Shown here piece after piece: positions 14,362 through 21,953 of a stretch of DNA of 29,183 nucleotides (within the stretch, counting starts at the first letter, position 1; every line of letters begins with the position of its first letter). The stretch is from Bacteroidota bacterium. GTDB lineage: Bacteria; Bacteroidota; Bacteroidia; Flavobacteriales; Weeksellaceae. Below the pieces are notes generated by a model, which saw only the letters and a list, made by a program, of their open reading frames with translations, was not told where the DNA came from and searched no databases. Where the stretch lies: NCBI GenBank assembly GCA_023458535.1, contig JAEWYW010000028.1:1-29183 (forward strand), written 5' to 3'. Position numbers and translations under genes: made by a program.

Positions 14362-14389
14362 GTTAGTAGTATAAAATGTTTTTTGTTAC
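14362..14389 (-). promoter_or_regulatory. Putative ECF-type autoregulatory promoter
   Basis: On the minus strand GTAAC (14389-14385), 15 bp, then CTACTAAC (14369-14362), 14 bases before the sigma-factor ATG. It matches the element before the M4 peptidase gene. Use as a promoter would give a very short leader. The rest of the 14348-14564 gap is AT-rich with no further signal recognised. Confidence 0.45.
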
Positions 14390-14564
14390 GAAGGTTTAAA
14401 AATACGACCAAAATATTTCCAAAACGAAAAACTCATTATAAATATTTCTTAAAATAAAAAATGACGATAAATAAATTAATAATTTTAACGATAATAATTA
14501 AAAAACAACTCCAAAGTCAAATGAGTGTATGTATATGAAATGTATTTTGCCTGGTATTTTATTC

Positions 14565-14593
14565 AAAAAAACCTCCCAAATTGGGAGGTTTTT
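14565..14593 (-). terminator. Intrinsic terminator of katG
   Basis: Stem CCTCCC (14572-14577) / GGGAGG (14583-14588) with loop AAATT. On the minus strand it is followed by a run of T (14571-14565). It lies 17 bases after the katG stop. Confidence 0.88.
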
Positions 14594-14610
14594 CATTTAA
14601 TGAGTTTAGA

Positions 14611-16917
14611 TTATTTTAGATCGTAGCGATCGGCATTCATCATTTTTACCCAAGCTGCAACGAAATCTTTTACGAATTTCTCTTTGTTGTCGTCTTGTGC
14701 ATACACTTCAGAATAGGATCTTAAAATAGAATTCGATCCGAAAACCAAGTCCACTCGCGTTGCTGTCCATTTTACAGCACCCGATTTGCGATCCACAATA
14801 TTATACAAATTGTCTCCCATTGGAATCCATTTGTTATTCATATCGGTTAAATTCACGAAGAAGTCATTGGTTAAAATTCCTTCTTTATCGGTAAAGACAC
14901 CGTGTTTTGAGCCGCCGTAATTGGTTCCCAAAACGCGCATTCCACCAATCAGAACCACCATTTCTGGAGCGGTTAATCCCATTAATTGAGTTCGGTCTAG
15001 TAATAATTCCTCTGGTGTTGCCGAATAATTTTCCTTTAAAAAATTACGGTAGCCGTCGTACAATGGTTCTAAATATTCAAAAGATTCAATATCGGTTTGT
15101 TCTTGAGTTGCATCGCCACGGCCAGGTGCAAAAGGAACGCTGATGATAACACCTGCTTCCTGAGCTGCTTGCTCCACAGCTGCTGTACCACCCAAAACAA
15201 TTAAATCAGCAATAGAAACTTTTATCTCCAAGCTGGCTTGGATTTCTTCTAATTTTGCTAAAACTTTATTCAGTCTTTCAGGTTCGTTAGCTTTCCAGTG
15301 ACGTTGAGGCTCCAATCGGATTCTCGATCCGTTTGCTCCACCTCTGTAATCGGAACCTCTATACGTTCTTGCAGAATCCCAAGCGGTATTGATTAATTCC
15401 GTTCTTGAAAGTCCAGAATTTAATAAAGTCTGTTTTAAATCTGCAATTTCAGCGGTGCTCAATGTATAATCAACTGTTGGGATAGGATCTTGCCAGATTA
15501 GATCCTCTGGCGCAACATCTGGACCTAAATATCTGGATTTCGGACCCATGTCACGGTGCGTTAATTTATACCAAGTTCTGGCAAAAACCTCCGAAAGTTT
15601 GTCTGGATTATGCAAGAAATCCAAAGCAATTTCTCTGTAGATAGGATCAAATTTCATGGCCATATCAGCATCCGTCATCATCGGCATTCTCTTAACACCA
15701 GGCAAATGAGCATCTTCTGGCATATCTTCTTCAGCAATATCAATCGGCTCGTATTGATGTGCTCCTGCAGGTGACTTGGTTAATCTCCATTCGTATTTGA
15801 ACAGCAAGGTTAAAAACTCGTTATCCCACTGTGTTGGATGCGTCGTCCATGCCCCTTCAATACCAGAAACTAAGGTATTAAAACCATTACCTGACCCTTC
15901 TGGATTGTGCCATCCCAGACCTTGATCGTGAGGTTCTGCAGCTTCAGGATCTGGACCTAATTTCGAAGCATCTCCGTTACCATGTGATTTCCCCACGGTA
16001 TGGCCGCCAACGGTTAATGCCACAGTTTCCTCATCGTCCATTCCCATTCTCTTGAAAGTTTCACGGATGTCCTGTCCAGTTTTTATAGGATCAGGATTTC
16101 CATCAACACCTTCCGGATTGACGTAAATCAATCCCATTTGCACTGCAGCCAATGGATTTTCCAGCGATTCTCTGTTATCATCATTCTCGTAACGACTTTC
16201 AGTTGGCGCCAACCATTCTTTTTCAGCACCCCAGAACACATCTTTTTCAGGAGCCCAAATATCCAAACGTCCACCACCGTAGCCATATGTTTTCAGGCCT
16301 GCTGCTTCGTAGGCTACCGTTCCCGCAAGAACAATTAGATCACCCCAAGAAATTTTGTTTCCGTATTTCTTTTTCAAAGGCCAAAGCAAACGACGCCCTT
16401 TATCGGTGTTCACATTGTCAGGCCACGAATTAAGCGGTGCAAAACGTTGATTTCCTGTATTGGCACCTCCACGACCGTCCATAGCGCGGTAACTTCCCGC
16501 CAAATGCCAAGCCGTACGCACAAACATACCAATATAACTTCCATAATCTGCTGGCCACCAATCCTGACTATCCGTTAAAAGTGTTTTGATATCGTTCTTT
16601 AATTCTTGAAGATCCAGCTTGTTGAATTCTTCAGCGTAATTAAAATCTTCTCCAAAAGGAATTACTTTACGGTCATTCTGAGAGAGAATATCCAAATTCA
16701 GTGCATTCGGCCACCATTCCATTACGGTGTTGATAAAACCCGTCTGCCCACCGTGCAAAACAGGGCATTTCCCCGTCGCATAAGGATCAGCATTCACATT
16801 GGTTGTATGCTCAATATCGTCTCGGTCGTTATCCGCTCTTGGTGGCAGATTTTCAGGATTAATAGAATTTTGTCCGTGATTAAAAGGGCATTTGCCTTCG
16901 CCGTTTTCTGTGTTCAT
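14611..16917 (-). CDS. katG: Catalase-peroxidase KatG
   Basis: A 768-residue bifunctional haem enzyme that breaks down hydrogen peroxide and also has broad peroxidase activity. The distal triad is Arg134, Trp137 and His138 (VRTAWHLAG). The proximal haem ligand is His306 in TVGGHTVGKSHG. The residues of the Met-Tyr-Trp adduct needed for catalase activity are present (Trp137, Tyr265 in LIYVNPEG, Met291). The C-terminal half is the usual degenerate peroxidase domain. The N-terminus holds two copies of a GKCP-x2-HG motif (residues 8-15 and 49-56). The gene stands alone, with a TACTTTTG promoter element upstream and a terminator downstream. Confidence 0.98.
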   Translation of the reverse strand: MNTENGEGKCPFNHGQNSINPENLPPRADNDRDDIEHTTNVNADPYATGKCPVLHGGQTGFINTVMEWWPNALNLDILSQNDRKVIPFGEDFNYAEEFNKLDLQELKNDIKTLLTDSQDWWPADYGSYIGMFVRTAWHLAGSYRAMDGRGGANTGNQRFAPLNSWPDNVNTDKGRRLLWPLKKKYGNKISWGDLIVLAGTVAYEAAGLKTYGYGGGRLDIWAPEKDVFWGAEKEWLAPTESRYENDDNRESLENPLAAVQMGLIYVNPEGVDGNPDPIKTGQDIRETFKRMGMDDEETVALTVGGHTVGKSHGNGDASKLGPDPEAAEPHDQGLGWHNPEGSGNGFNTLVSGIEGAWTTHPTQWDNEFLTLLFKYEWRLTKSPAGAHQYEPIDIAEEDMPEDAHLPGVKRMPMMTDADMAMKFDPIYREIALDFLHNPDKLSEVFARTWYKLTHRDMGPKSRYLGPDVAPEDLIWQDPIPTVDYTLSTAEIADLKQTLLNSGLSRTELINTAWDSARTYRGSDYRGGANGSRIRLEPQRHWKANEPERLNKVLAKLEEIQASLEIKVSIADLIVLGGTAAVEQAAQEAGVIISVPFAPGRGDATQEQTDIESFEYLEPLYDGYRNFLKENYSATPEELLLDRTQLMGLTAPEMVVLIGGMRVLGTNYGGSKHGVFTDKEGILTNDFFVNLTDMNNKWIPMGDNLYNIVDRKSGAVKWTATRVDLVFGSNSILRSYSEVYAQDDNKEKFVKDFVAAWVKMMNADRYDLK

Positions 16918-16955
16918 ATAGATTTAATTTTTATTTTAACGTTAATTTTACTGAT

Positions 16956-16963
16956 CAAAAGTA
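16956..16963 (-). promoter_or_regulatory. -7 element for katG
   Basis: TACTTTTG on the minus strand matches TAnnTTTG, 38 bases before the katG ATG. The 252-bp divergent gap (16918-17169) also carries the opposite promoter element at 17109. No clear OxyR-type site was identified by eye. Confidence 0.5.
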
Positions 16964-17108
16964 ATGGTTTACTAAAAATACTAACTTAATTTTAGATGAA
17001 AAGAAAAAATCCAAATAATAGATAAAAATAATGATAAAATTTAATTTAATATAAAAAATCAATAAAACCATCAGATCCATTTAAATTCAAGAATCTCAAC
17101 TTTTTATT

Positions 17109-17116
17109 TACTTTTG
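17109..17116 (+). promoter_or_regulatory. -7 element for the PagL-like gene
   Basis: TACTTTTG matches TAnnTTTG and lies 53 bases before the TTG start codon at 17170. Its position fits a normal leader and supports the chosen start. Confidence 0.45.
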
Positions 17117-17169
17117 TTGGCTCAGTTTTTAAACATATACACATTCATATCGCCAAAACTTTTATTCCC

Positions 17170-18336
17170 TTGAAAACAAGATTTCAAATTCTATTCGTTT
17201 TTTTTGCCATAATATTGTGTAGATCTCAAGATCAGGACAGTATCAAAAGAAATCCTCTTTTATTTTCTGCATCGGCAGAGTATGGCAGCATCCTACCTAC
17301 AAATGTTCAGCTGACCTACTATGACAATCTGAGATATGCTGGTTATTCTGCGCAAGTTCTAAAACGAACGACTGGAAAAAAAGACTGGGAAAAACTTTTT
17401 AATTATCCACAATACGGTATTGGAGTATATGCTTTCGACTTTCTCGACAATAAAAAAATGGGAAGTCCTTTTGCAGTTTATGCTATTTACAGTTCAAAAA
17501 TAAAGGAGTGGAACAAGCTAAAATGGTATTACAGTGCCAACCTAGGGATTTCTTTCAATTCAAACCCATTTGATTACGATGCTGCATATTACAATACCTC
17601 AGTTGGAAGTAAAACCAATATGTACATTTCTTTAGGTACTGGATTATATTATGAAATTGGAAAACATTTTGATATTGGATTGAATCTCAAATTTAATCAT
17701 CTGTCCAACGGTGCTATGAAAATCCCTAATAAAGGTCTCAACGCTGTTGCTCCGCAATTTAGTTTGGTATATTACCCCGAAAGAGTAAATCCTGTAAAAG
17801 ATAAAAATATCTCATCGAAAATTAAGAAATATAATACTTGGGAGGTTTCTGTTTTTGGAGGAAAAAAGAATGTTTTCTATAGAGGTGATAATCGGGATGA
17901 TATAAGGTTGTACGACGGATTTGATTATTCGGTATATGGTGCGGAAGCTTTTTATATGCGTCAATATTCTGCTAAATCCGCTTACGGTTTAGGACTAGGT
18001 GTAACCAAAGATGAGCAGTACAATCACACGATGTATGTGCAAGACAGTGTTCTATACCAGAAAAAAAGATTTTCTAAAGATCATGTACTATTGAGCGTTA
18101 TCCCAACCTATCGTTTGATGATAGATCGTCTTTACATTAATGTAGGACTAGGATATTATGTAACAAAAAAGAATAGAAAATACGATAATTCAGCCTTGTT
18201 CCAAAGACTAAGTTTGCAATATCAAATTACTGATCGATTTTTTGCTTCATTCGGTATTAATGCTTACGACCTTCATGTAGCCAACTATCTGGAATGGAAA
18301 CTCGGTTACACCTTCAAGAAAAAAGAAATAAAATAA
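17170..18336 (+). CDS. PagL-like acyloxyacyl hydrolase / lipid A deacylase
   Basis: A 388-residue predicted outer-membrane protein. It begins with a signal peptide (M-K-T-R-F-Q-I-L-F-V-F-F-A-I-I-L-C-R-S). The segment FNHLSNGAMKIPNKGLN (residues 175-191) matches the active-site loop of PagL lipid A 3-O-deacylase, with His177 and Ser179 at the catalytic positions; the residue at the place of the PagL glutamate is Asn191. PagL itself is under 200 residues, so the second half (about 215-388), rich in alternating aromatic residues as in beta-strands, is an extra part. The start codon is TTG: no ATG lies in frame between the promoter element and the signal peptide. Removal of an acyl chain from lipid A is the likely but unproven role. 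Confidence 0.8.
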   Translation: MKTRFQILFVFFAIILCRSQDQDSIKRNPLLFSASAEYGSILPTNVQLTYYDNLRYAGYSAQVLKRTTGKKDWEKLFNYPQYGIGVYAFDFLDNKKMGSPFAVYAIYSSKIKEWNKLKWYYSANLGISFNSNPFDYDAAYYNTSVGSKTNMYISLGTGLYYEIGKHFDIGLNLKFNHLSNGAMKIPNKGLNAVAPQFSLVYYPERVNPVKDKNISSKIKKYNTWEVSVFGGKKNVFYRGDNRDDIRLYDGFDYSVYGAEAFYMRQYSAKSAYGLGLGVTKDEQYNHTMYVQDSVLYQKKRFSKDHVLLSVIPTYRLMIDRLYINVGLGYYVTKKNRKYDNSALFQRLSLQYQITDRFFASFGINAYDLHVANYLEWKLGYTFKKKEIK

Positions 18337-18358
18337 AAATTAACAAAAAAGAACAGAA

Positions 18359-19390
18359 TTATACCAGCTCCAAAAATCTCATAGTATCAACATCATCTGC
18401 GTAAGTATCTAAAGACGGATTCTGCGCTTCACCAAACGAAATGGAATTCTCTATCCCAGCATCTGGTTCCGAGACTACACATTGTATTTCTTGCTGGTTT
18501 TCTGCAATAAAACTTTTCACATCCTCAATATTCGAATATCTGCTGAAATTAACCACAGACAATGGACTGAATAATTTGTCGTCTTCTTTCAACATCACAA
18601 AATTATTATCCCAAAACTGATCCTGATTCAGTAAATAAATCGCTCGGTTATAATCGTAATTATTGGCGTATTTGTTGTGATGAATAACGTCTTTATAATT
18701 CAAGAAATTTTCAAAAAGCCTATCCAAAGGGAAATCCGTTGGAATAAACAACCTTGTGACATTCCGACAACCCAAACCAAAGTACTGAAAAATATCTTTC
18801 GCCAGTAATTGCAACTCATCATCGGTTTCTTTACCTGTTAAGACCGCTACCGAAGTCCTATTTTTTCGTATGATGTTCAGATAGTCTTTAAAATAATGTT
18901 CCAAATATCGTGCAGTATTGTTGCTTCCAGTAGCGATTACGGCATCGAAGTTTTCTAATTTATCTACCAGTTCATACTGCACATTATCATGAGAATACTC
19001 ATTCCATTTTTTTAATAAAAAGGGAATCATGAGTCTGTCCTTAGATGAAAGTTTTATTAAAGGAATATGATTGCTTAAAACCACAGATATAATGTCATGG
19101 AAACCTACCAAAGGAATATTTCCTGCTAAAATTAATCCTATTTTTTTCGAAAATACTGGTGTTTTGTATTCGTGCAGCCAAGCTTTAAGATGGTTTTCGG
19201 TTAACAAACTTGCCCATTGCTGCAGCGCCAGCCTCTGATTTTCAATGGTAAACCAAGGATTTTCAATTTCAGAACGCTTTAAAATATGCTCAAACTCAAT
19301 ATCAGCACCGTTATATTGATCTGAATTTTTATTCAAAAAGTCTTTTATAAAGTCTCCTAACTTTATAAGTCCTAAAATTTGATTTTCCAT
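18359..19390 (-). CDS. LuxC-like acyl-CoA reductase
   Basis: A 343-residue member of the LuxC acyl-CoA reductase family, in the aldehyde-dehydrogenase superfamily. The likely catalytic cysteine is Cys208 in FGLGCRNVTRLF; a glycine-rich LILAGNIPLVGFHD and ATGSNNTARYLEHYF are cofactor-site features. Members reduce fatty acyl groups to aldehydes, but stand-alone Bacteroidota versions have no established role. I chose the ATG at 19390: the longer start at 19438 would lie only 18 bases from the divergent ferredoxin start and would translate that gene's promoter. The pairing with ferredoxin could reflect redox coupling. No bioluminescence genes are present. Confidence 0.82.
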   Translation of the reverse strand: MENQILGLIKLGDFIKDFLNKNSDQYNGADIEFEHILKRSEIENPWFTIENQRLALQQWASLLTENHLKAWLHEYKTPVFSKKIGLILAGNIPLVGFHDIISVVLSNHIPLIKLSSKDRLMIPFLLKKWNEYSHDNVQYELVDKLENFDAVIATGSNNTARYLEHYFKDYLNIIRKNRTSVAVLTGKETDDELQLLAKDIFQYFGLGCRNVTRLFIPTDFPLDRLFENFLNYKDVIHHNKYANNYDYNRAIYLLNQDQFWDNNFVMLKEDDKLFSPLSVVNFSRYSNIEDVKSFIAENQQEIQCVVSEPDAGIENSISFGEAQNPSLDTYADDVDTMRFLELV

Positions 19391-19425
19391 TGAAGTCATT
19401 TCGCTGAGGATTAGGGAATTTTTCG

Positions 19426-19433
19426 TAATTTTG
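19426..19433 (+). promoter_or_regulatory. -7 element for the ferredoxin gene
   Basis: TAATTTTG matches TAnnTTTG, 23 bases before the ferredoxin ATG. It overlaps the N-terminal extension of the LuxC-like reading frame, which argues for the shorter LuxC-like start. Confidence 0.5.
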
Positions 19434-19456
19434 TGCAAATTTAAAAAAAATTAGCG

Positions 19457-19807
19457 ATGGCTATTAAAATAACTGATGAATGTATTAATTGCGGAGCTTG
19501 CGAGCCAGAATGCCCCAACAACGCAATATACGAAGGTGCTGTAGACTGGAAAGCTTCTGATGGTACCGCTCTAGAAGGTACGGTTACTTTCTCTTCTGGT
19601 TTAACGGTTGATGCAAATGCTCCACAGGAACCCGTGAGCGACGATGTATATTTTATAGTAAGCGATAAATGTACAGAATGCAAAGGTTTCCATGAAGAAC
19701 CACAATGTGCCGCCGTTTGCCCAGTTGATTGCTGCGTTCCAGATGAAGATCATGAAGAAACAGAATCTCAATTACTTTCTAAAAAAGCTTTCTTACACGG
19801 AGAATAA
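19457..19807 (+). CDS. 4Fe-4S dicluster ferredoxin
   Basis: A 116-residue ferredoxin with two cluster-binding sets: Cys9, Cys12, Cys15, Cys19 (CINCGACEPECP) and Cys72, Cys75, Cys84, Cys88 (C-x2-C-x8-C-x3-C). Cys92 and Cys93 follow. The longer C-x8-C spacing with GFHEEPQC is the form common in Bacteroidota and in bacterial 'YfhL-like' ferredoxins. It transfers single electrons in the cytosol; partners are unknown, though the divergent acyl-CoA reductase is a candidate. A 30-residue insert rich in Ala, Gly and Thr separates the two cysteine sets. A terminator follows the gene. Confidence 0.93.
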   Translation: MAIKITDECINCGACEPECPNNAIYEGAVDWKASDGTALEGTVTFSSGLTVDANAPQEPVSDDVYFIVSDKCTECKGFHEEPQCAAVCPVDCCVPDEDHEETESQLLSKKAFLHGE

Positions 19808-19814
19808 ACTATTT

Positions 19815-19838
19815 CCGTCTCTTTGGAGACGGATTTTT
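19815..19838 (+). terminator. Intrinsic terminator of the ferredoxin gene
   Basis: CCGTCTC (19815-19821), loop TTTG, GAGACGG (19826-19832), then ATTTTT. It starts 7 bases after the ferredoxin stop and separates that gene from serC. Confidence 0.88.
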
Positions 19839-19869
19839 GTTATAAATACCATAACACCATTTTATTTAT

Positions 19870-20931
19870 ATGAAAAAACACAATTTTAGCGCAGGACCAT
19901 GTATTCTTCCTCAAGAAGTATTCGAAAAATCTGCCGAAGCCATTTTAGATTTTAACGGAATTGGACTTTCTCTGCTGGAAATTTCACACAGAAGTAAAGA
20001 TTTTGTTCCAGTAATGGAAGAAGCCCGCGCTATTGTAAAGAGATTGATGAACCTGGGAGATGATTATGAAGTTTTGTATGTAGGTGGCGGCGCCAGTCTA
20101 CAGTTTGCAATGGTTCCTTTCAATTTAATGAAAGTAGAAAACGGAAAAGCGGCTTACCTAGATACTGGAACTTGGGCAGCAGGTGCCATTAAAGAAGCTA
20201 AAAAACTCGGCAAGGTAGATGTTGTGGGATCTTCTAAAGAGGACAACTACTCTTATATTCCAAAAGATTATACCGTTTCTTCCGATAATAATTATTTCCA
20301 TTGTACATCCAACAATACCATCTATGGAACTCAGATGAAAACCTTTCCAAAGGTGGACACTTTGATGGTTTGTGATATGAGTTCGGATATTTTTTCCCGT
20401 CAGTTAGATTTTTCTCAGTTTGATGTTATCTATGCGGGAGCACAGAAAAATATGGGACCTGCGGGTGTAACTATGGTGGTGGTAAAAAAAGATATCTTAG
20501 GTAAAACGGGTAGAGATATTCCGTCATATTTAGATTACTCTTTGCACATCGCTAAAGAATCTATGTACAATACACCACCTGTTTTTCCAGTGTATGCAAC
20601 ATTGCTAACGCTTCAACATTTAGAAAAAAATGGTGGAATTGCAGCCGCGGAACAGAGAAATGAAGCCAAAGCGAAATTGCTTTACGACGAGATAGACAGC
20701 AATCCCTTATTTGAAACATTTTGCGTGAAGGAAGACCGTTCTTTAATGAATGTTTCTTTTAAACTTTTGGATGATTCTAAGAAAGAAGAATTTGATGCTG
20801 CTTGGAAAGCTGCTGGCATCAACGGACTGAACGGGCACAGAAGTTTAGGCGGATATAGAGCAAGTTTATACAATGCCCTACCAATAGAAAGTGTACAGGT
20901 GTTGGTTGATGTAATGAAATCTATTAAATAG
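19870..20931 (+). CDS. serC: Phosphoserine aminotransferase
   Basis: A 353-residue PLP enzyme (EC 2.6.1.52) that converts 3-phosphohydroxypyruvate and glutamate to phosphoserine, the second step of serine synthesis. The same enzyme family can also serve pyridoxal-phosphate synthesis. The start KKHNFSAGPCILP, the PLP-phosphate region GGGASLQF and the Schiff-base lysine Lys193 (YAGAQKNMGPAG) are all typical. The C-terminus has GHRSLGGYRASLYNALP, which forms part of the substrate site. It is the first gene of serC-serA-DUF1015. No clear TAnnTTTG lies in the short gap after the ferredoxin terminator. Confidence 0.97.
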   Translation: MKKHNFSAGPCILPQEVFEKSAEAILDFNGIGLSLLEISHRSKDFVPVMEEARAIVKRLMNLGDDYEVLYVGGGASLQFAMVPFNLMKVENGKAAYLDTGTWAAGAIKEAKKLGKVDVVGSSKEDNYSYIPKDYTVSSDNNYFHCTSNNTIYGTQMKTFPKVDTLMVCDMSSDIFSRQLDFSQFDVIYAGAQKNMGPAGVTMVVVKKDILGKTGRDIPSYLDYSLHIAKESMYNTPPVFPVYATLLTLQHLEKNGGIAAAEQRNEAKAKLLYDEIDSNPLFETFCVKEDRSLMNVSFKLLDDSKKEEFDAAWKAAGINGLNGHRSLGGYRASLYNALPIESVQVLVDVMKSIK

Positions 20932-20989
20932 AATCATTTTCACAATCTTTTAATTATTCAACTCTTCAAAATAAAATTATACAAAAACG

Positions 20990-21949
20990 ATGAATGTATT
21001 AGCAAATGATGGAATCTCCAAAGCCGGAGAAAAAGCACTGAAAGAAGCCGGAATCAACCTCTTGGAAAACAGAATTGCACAAGATTATCTTATAGATTTT
21101 ATCAACGACAATAAAGTTGATGTTTTATTGGTAAGAAGCGCAACACAGGTAAGACAAGATTTAATAGATGCGTGCCCAAGCTTAAAAATTATTGGTCGCG
21201 GTGGTGTTGGTATGGATAATATTGATGTTGAATATGCCCGAAATAAAGGTCTGTACGTCATCAATACTCCTAATGCTTCTTCAAGATCGGTAGCAGAATT
21301 GGTTTTTGCCCATTTCTTCTCTTTAGCAAGATTCCTGCATGAGTCTAATAGAATGATGCCTTTGGAAGGTGAATCTAAATTCAATGCATTAAAAAAATCG
21401 TACAGCAATGCCATTGAACTATCAGGCAAAACATTGGGTGTGATTGGTTTTGGAGGTATTGGTAAGGAAGTTATTAAAATAGGAATTTCTTTGGGAATGA
21501 AGGTGAAAGTTTTCACCCGAAATCCAAAAACTGAAACCCTTAGTCTGGAATTTTTTGATGGTCAGAAAGTAGATTTCAGCATTTCGTCTACTCAGAACAT
21601 GGATGAATTTTTATCTGATTTAGATTTCTTGAGTATTAATGTACCGAAAACACAAGGTTACCTCATCGATACACCTCAATTTGAAAAAATGAAAGACGGT
21701 ATTTTCATCGTGAACACTGCAAGAGGAGGAACCATTAACGAAGTTGCTTTAATTGATGCCATTGAAGATGGTAAAGTGGCTGGAGCAGCCTTAGATGTTT
21801 TTGAAAACGAGCCCAACCCCGAACTTACTTTGCTCATGAATCCTGCATTATCACTTTCCCCACATGTAGGCGGAAACACCCTTGATGCGCAGGAGAAAAT
21901 TGGAACTGAGCTGGCTCAGCAAATTATAGATTTACAAACAAAATTCTAA
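20990..21949 (+). CDS. serA: D-3-phosphoglycerate dehydrogenase
   Basis: A 319-residue NAD-dependent 2-hydroxyacid dehydrogenase, first enzyme of the phosphorylated serine pathway (EC 1.1.1.95), oxidising 3-phosphoglycerate to 3-phosphohydroxypyruvate. It has IGRGGVGMDNID (68-79), the nucleotide-binding GFGGIGKEV (153-161) and the catalytic Arg245 (NTARGG), Glu274 and His292 (SPHVGGNT). It ends shortly after the catalytic domain: there is no ACT or ASB domain, so serine feedback through ACT is not expected. Its neighbour serC strongly supports serA over other family members. It follows serC by 58 bp and precedes the DUF1015 gene by 4 bp. Confidence 0.95.
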   Translation: MNVLANDGISKAGEKALKEAGINLLENRIAQDYLIDFINDNKVDVLLVRSATQVRQDLIDACPSLKIIGRGGVGMDNIDVEYARNKGLYVINTPNASSRSVAELVFAHFFSLARFLHESNRMMPLEGESKFNALKKSYSNAIELSGKTLGVIGFGGIGKEVIKIGISLGMKVKVFTRNPKTETLSLEFFDGQKVDFSISSTQNMDEFLSDLDFLSINVPKTQGYLIDTPQFEKMKDGIFIVNTARGGTINEVALIDAIEDGKVAGAALDVFENEPNPELTLLMNPALSLSPHVGGNTLDAQEKIGTELAQQIIDLQTKF

Positions 21950-21953
21950 TCTT

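Noticed and set aside
14907..15143. Antisense reading frames inside katG and other large genes
   Set aside because: They lie fully inside strongly recognisable genes on the other strand and show no protein-family features.
19391..19438. N-terminal extension of the LuxC-like gene to the ATG at 19438
   Set aside because: It would leave only 18 bases to the divergent ferredoxin start and cover that gene's -7 element.
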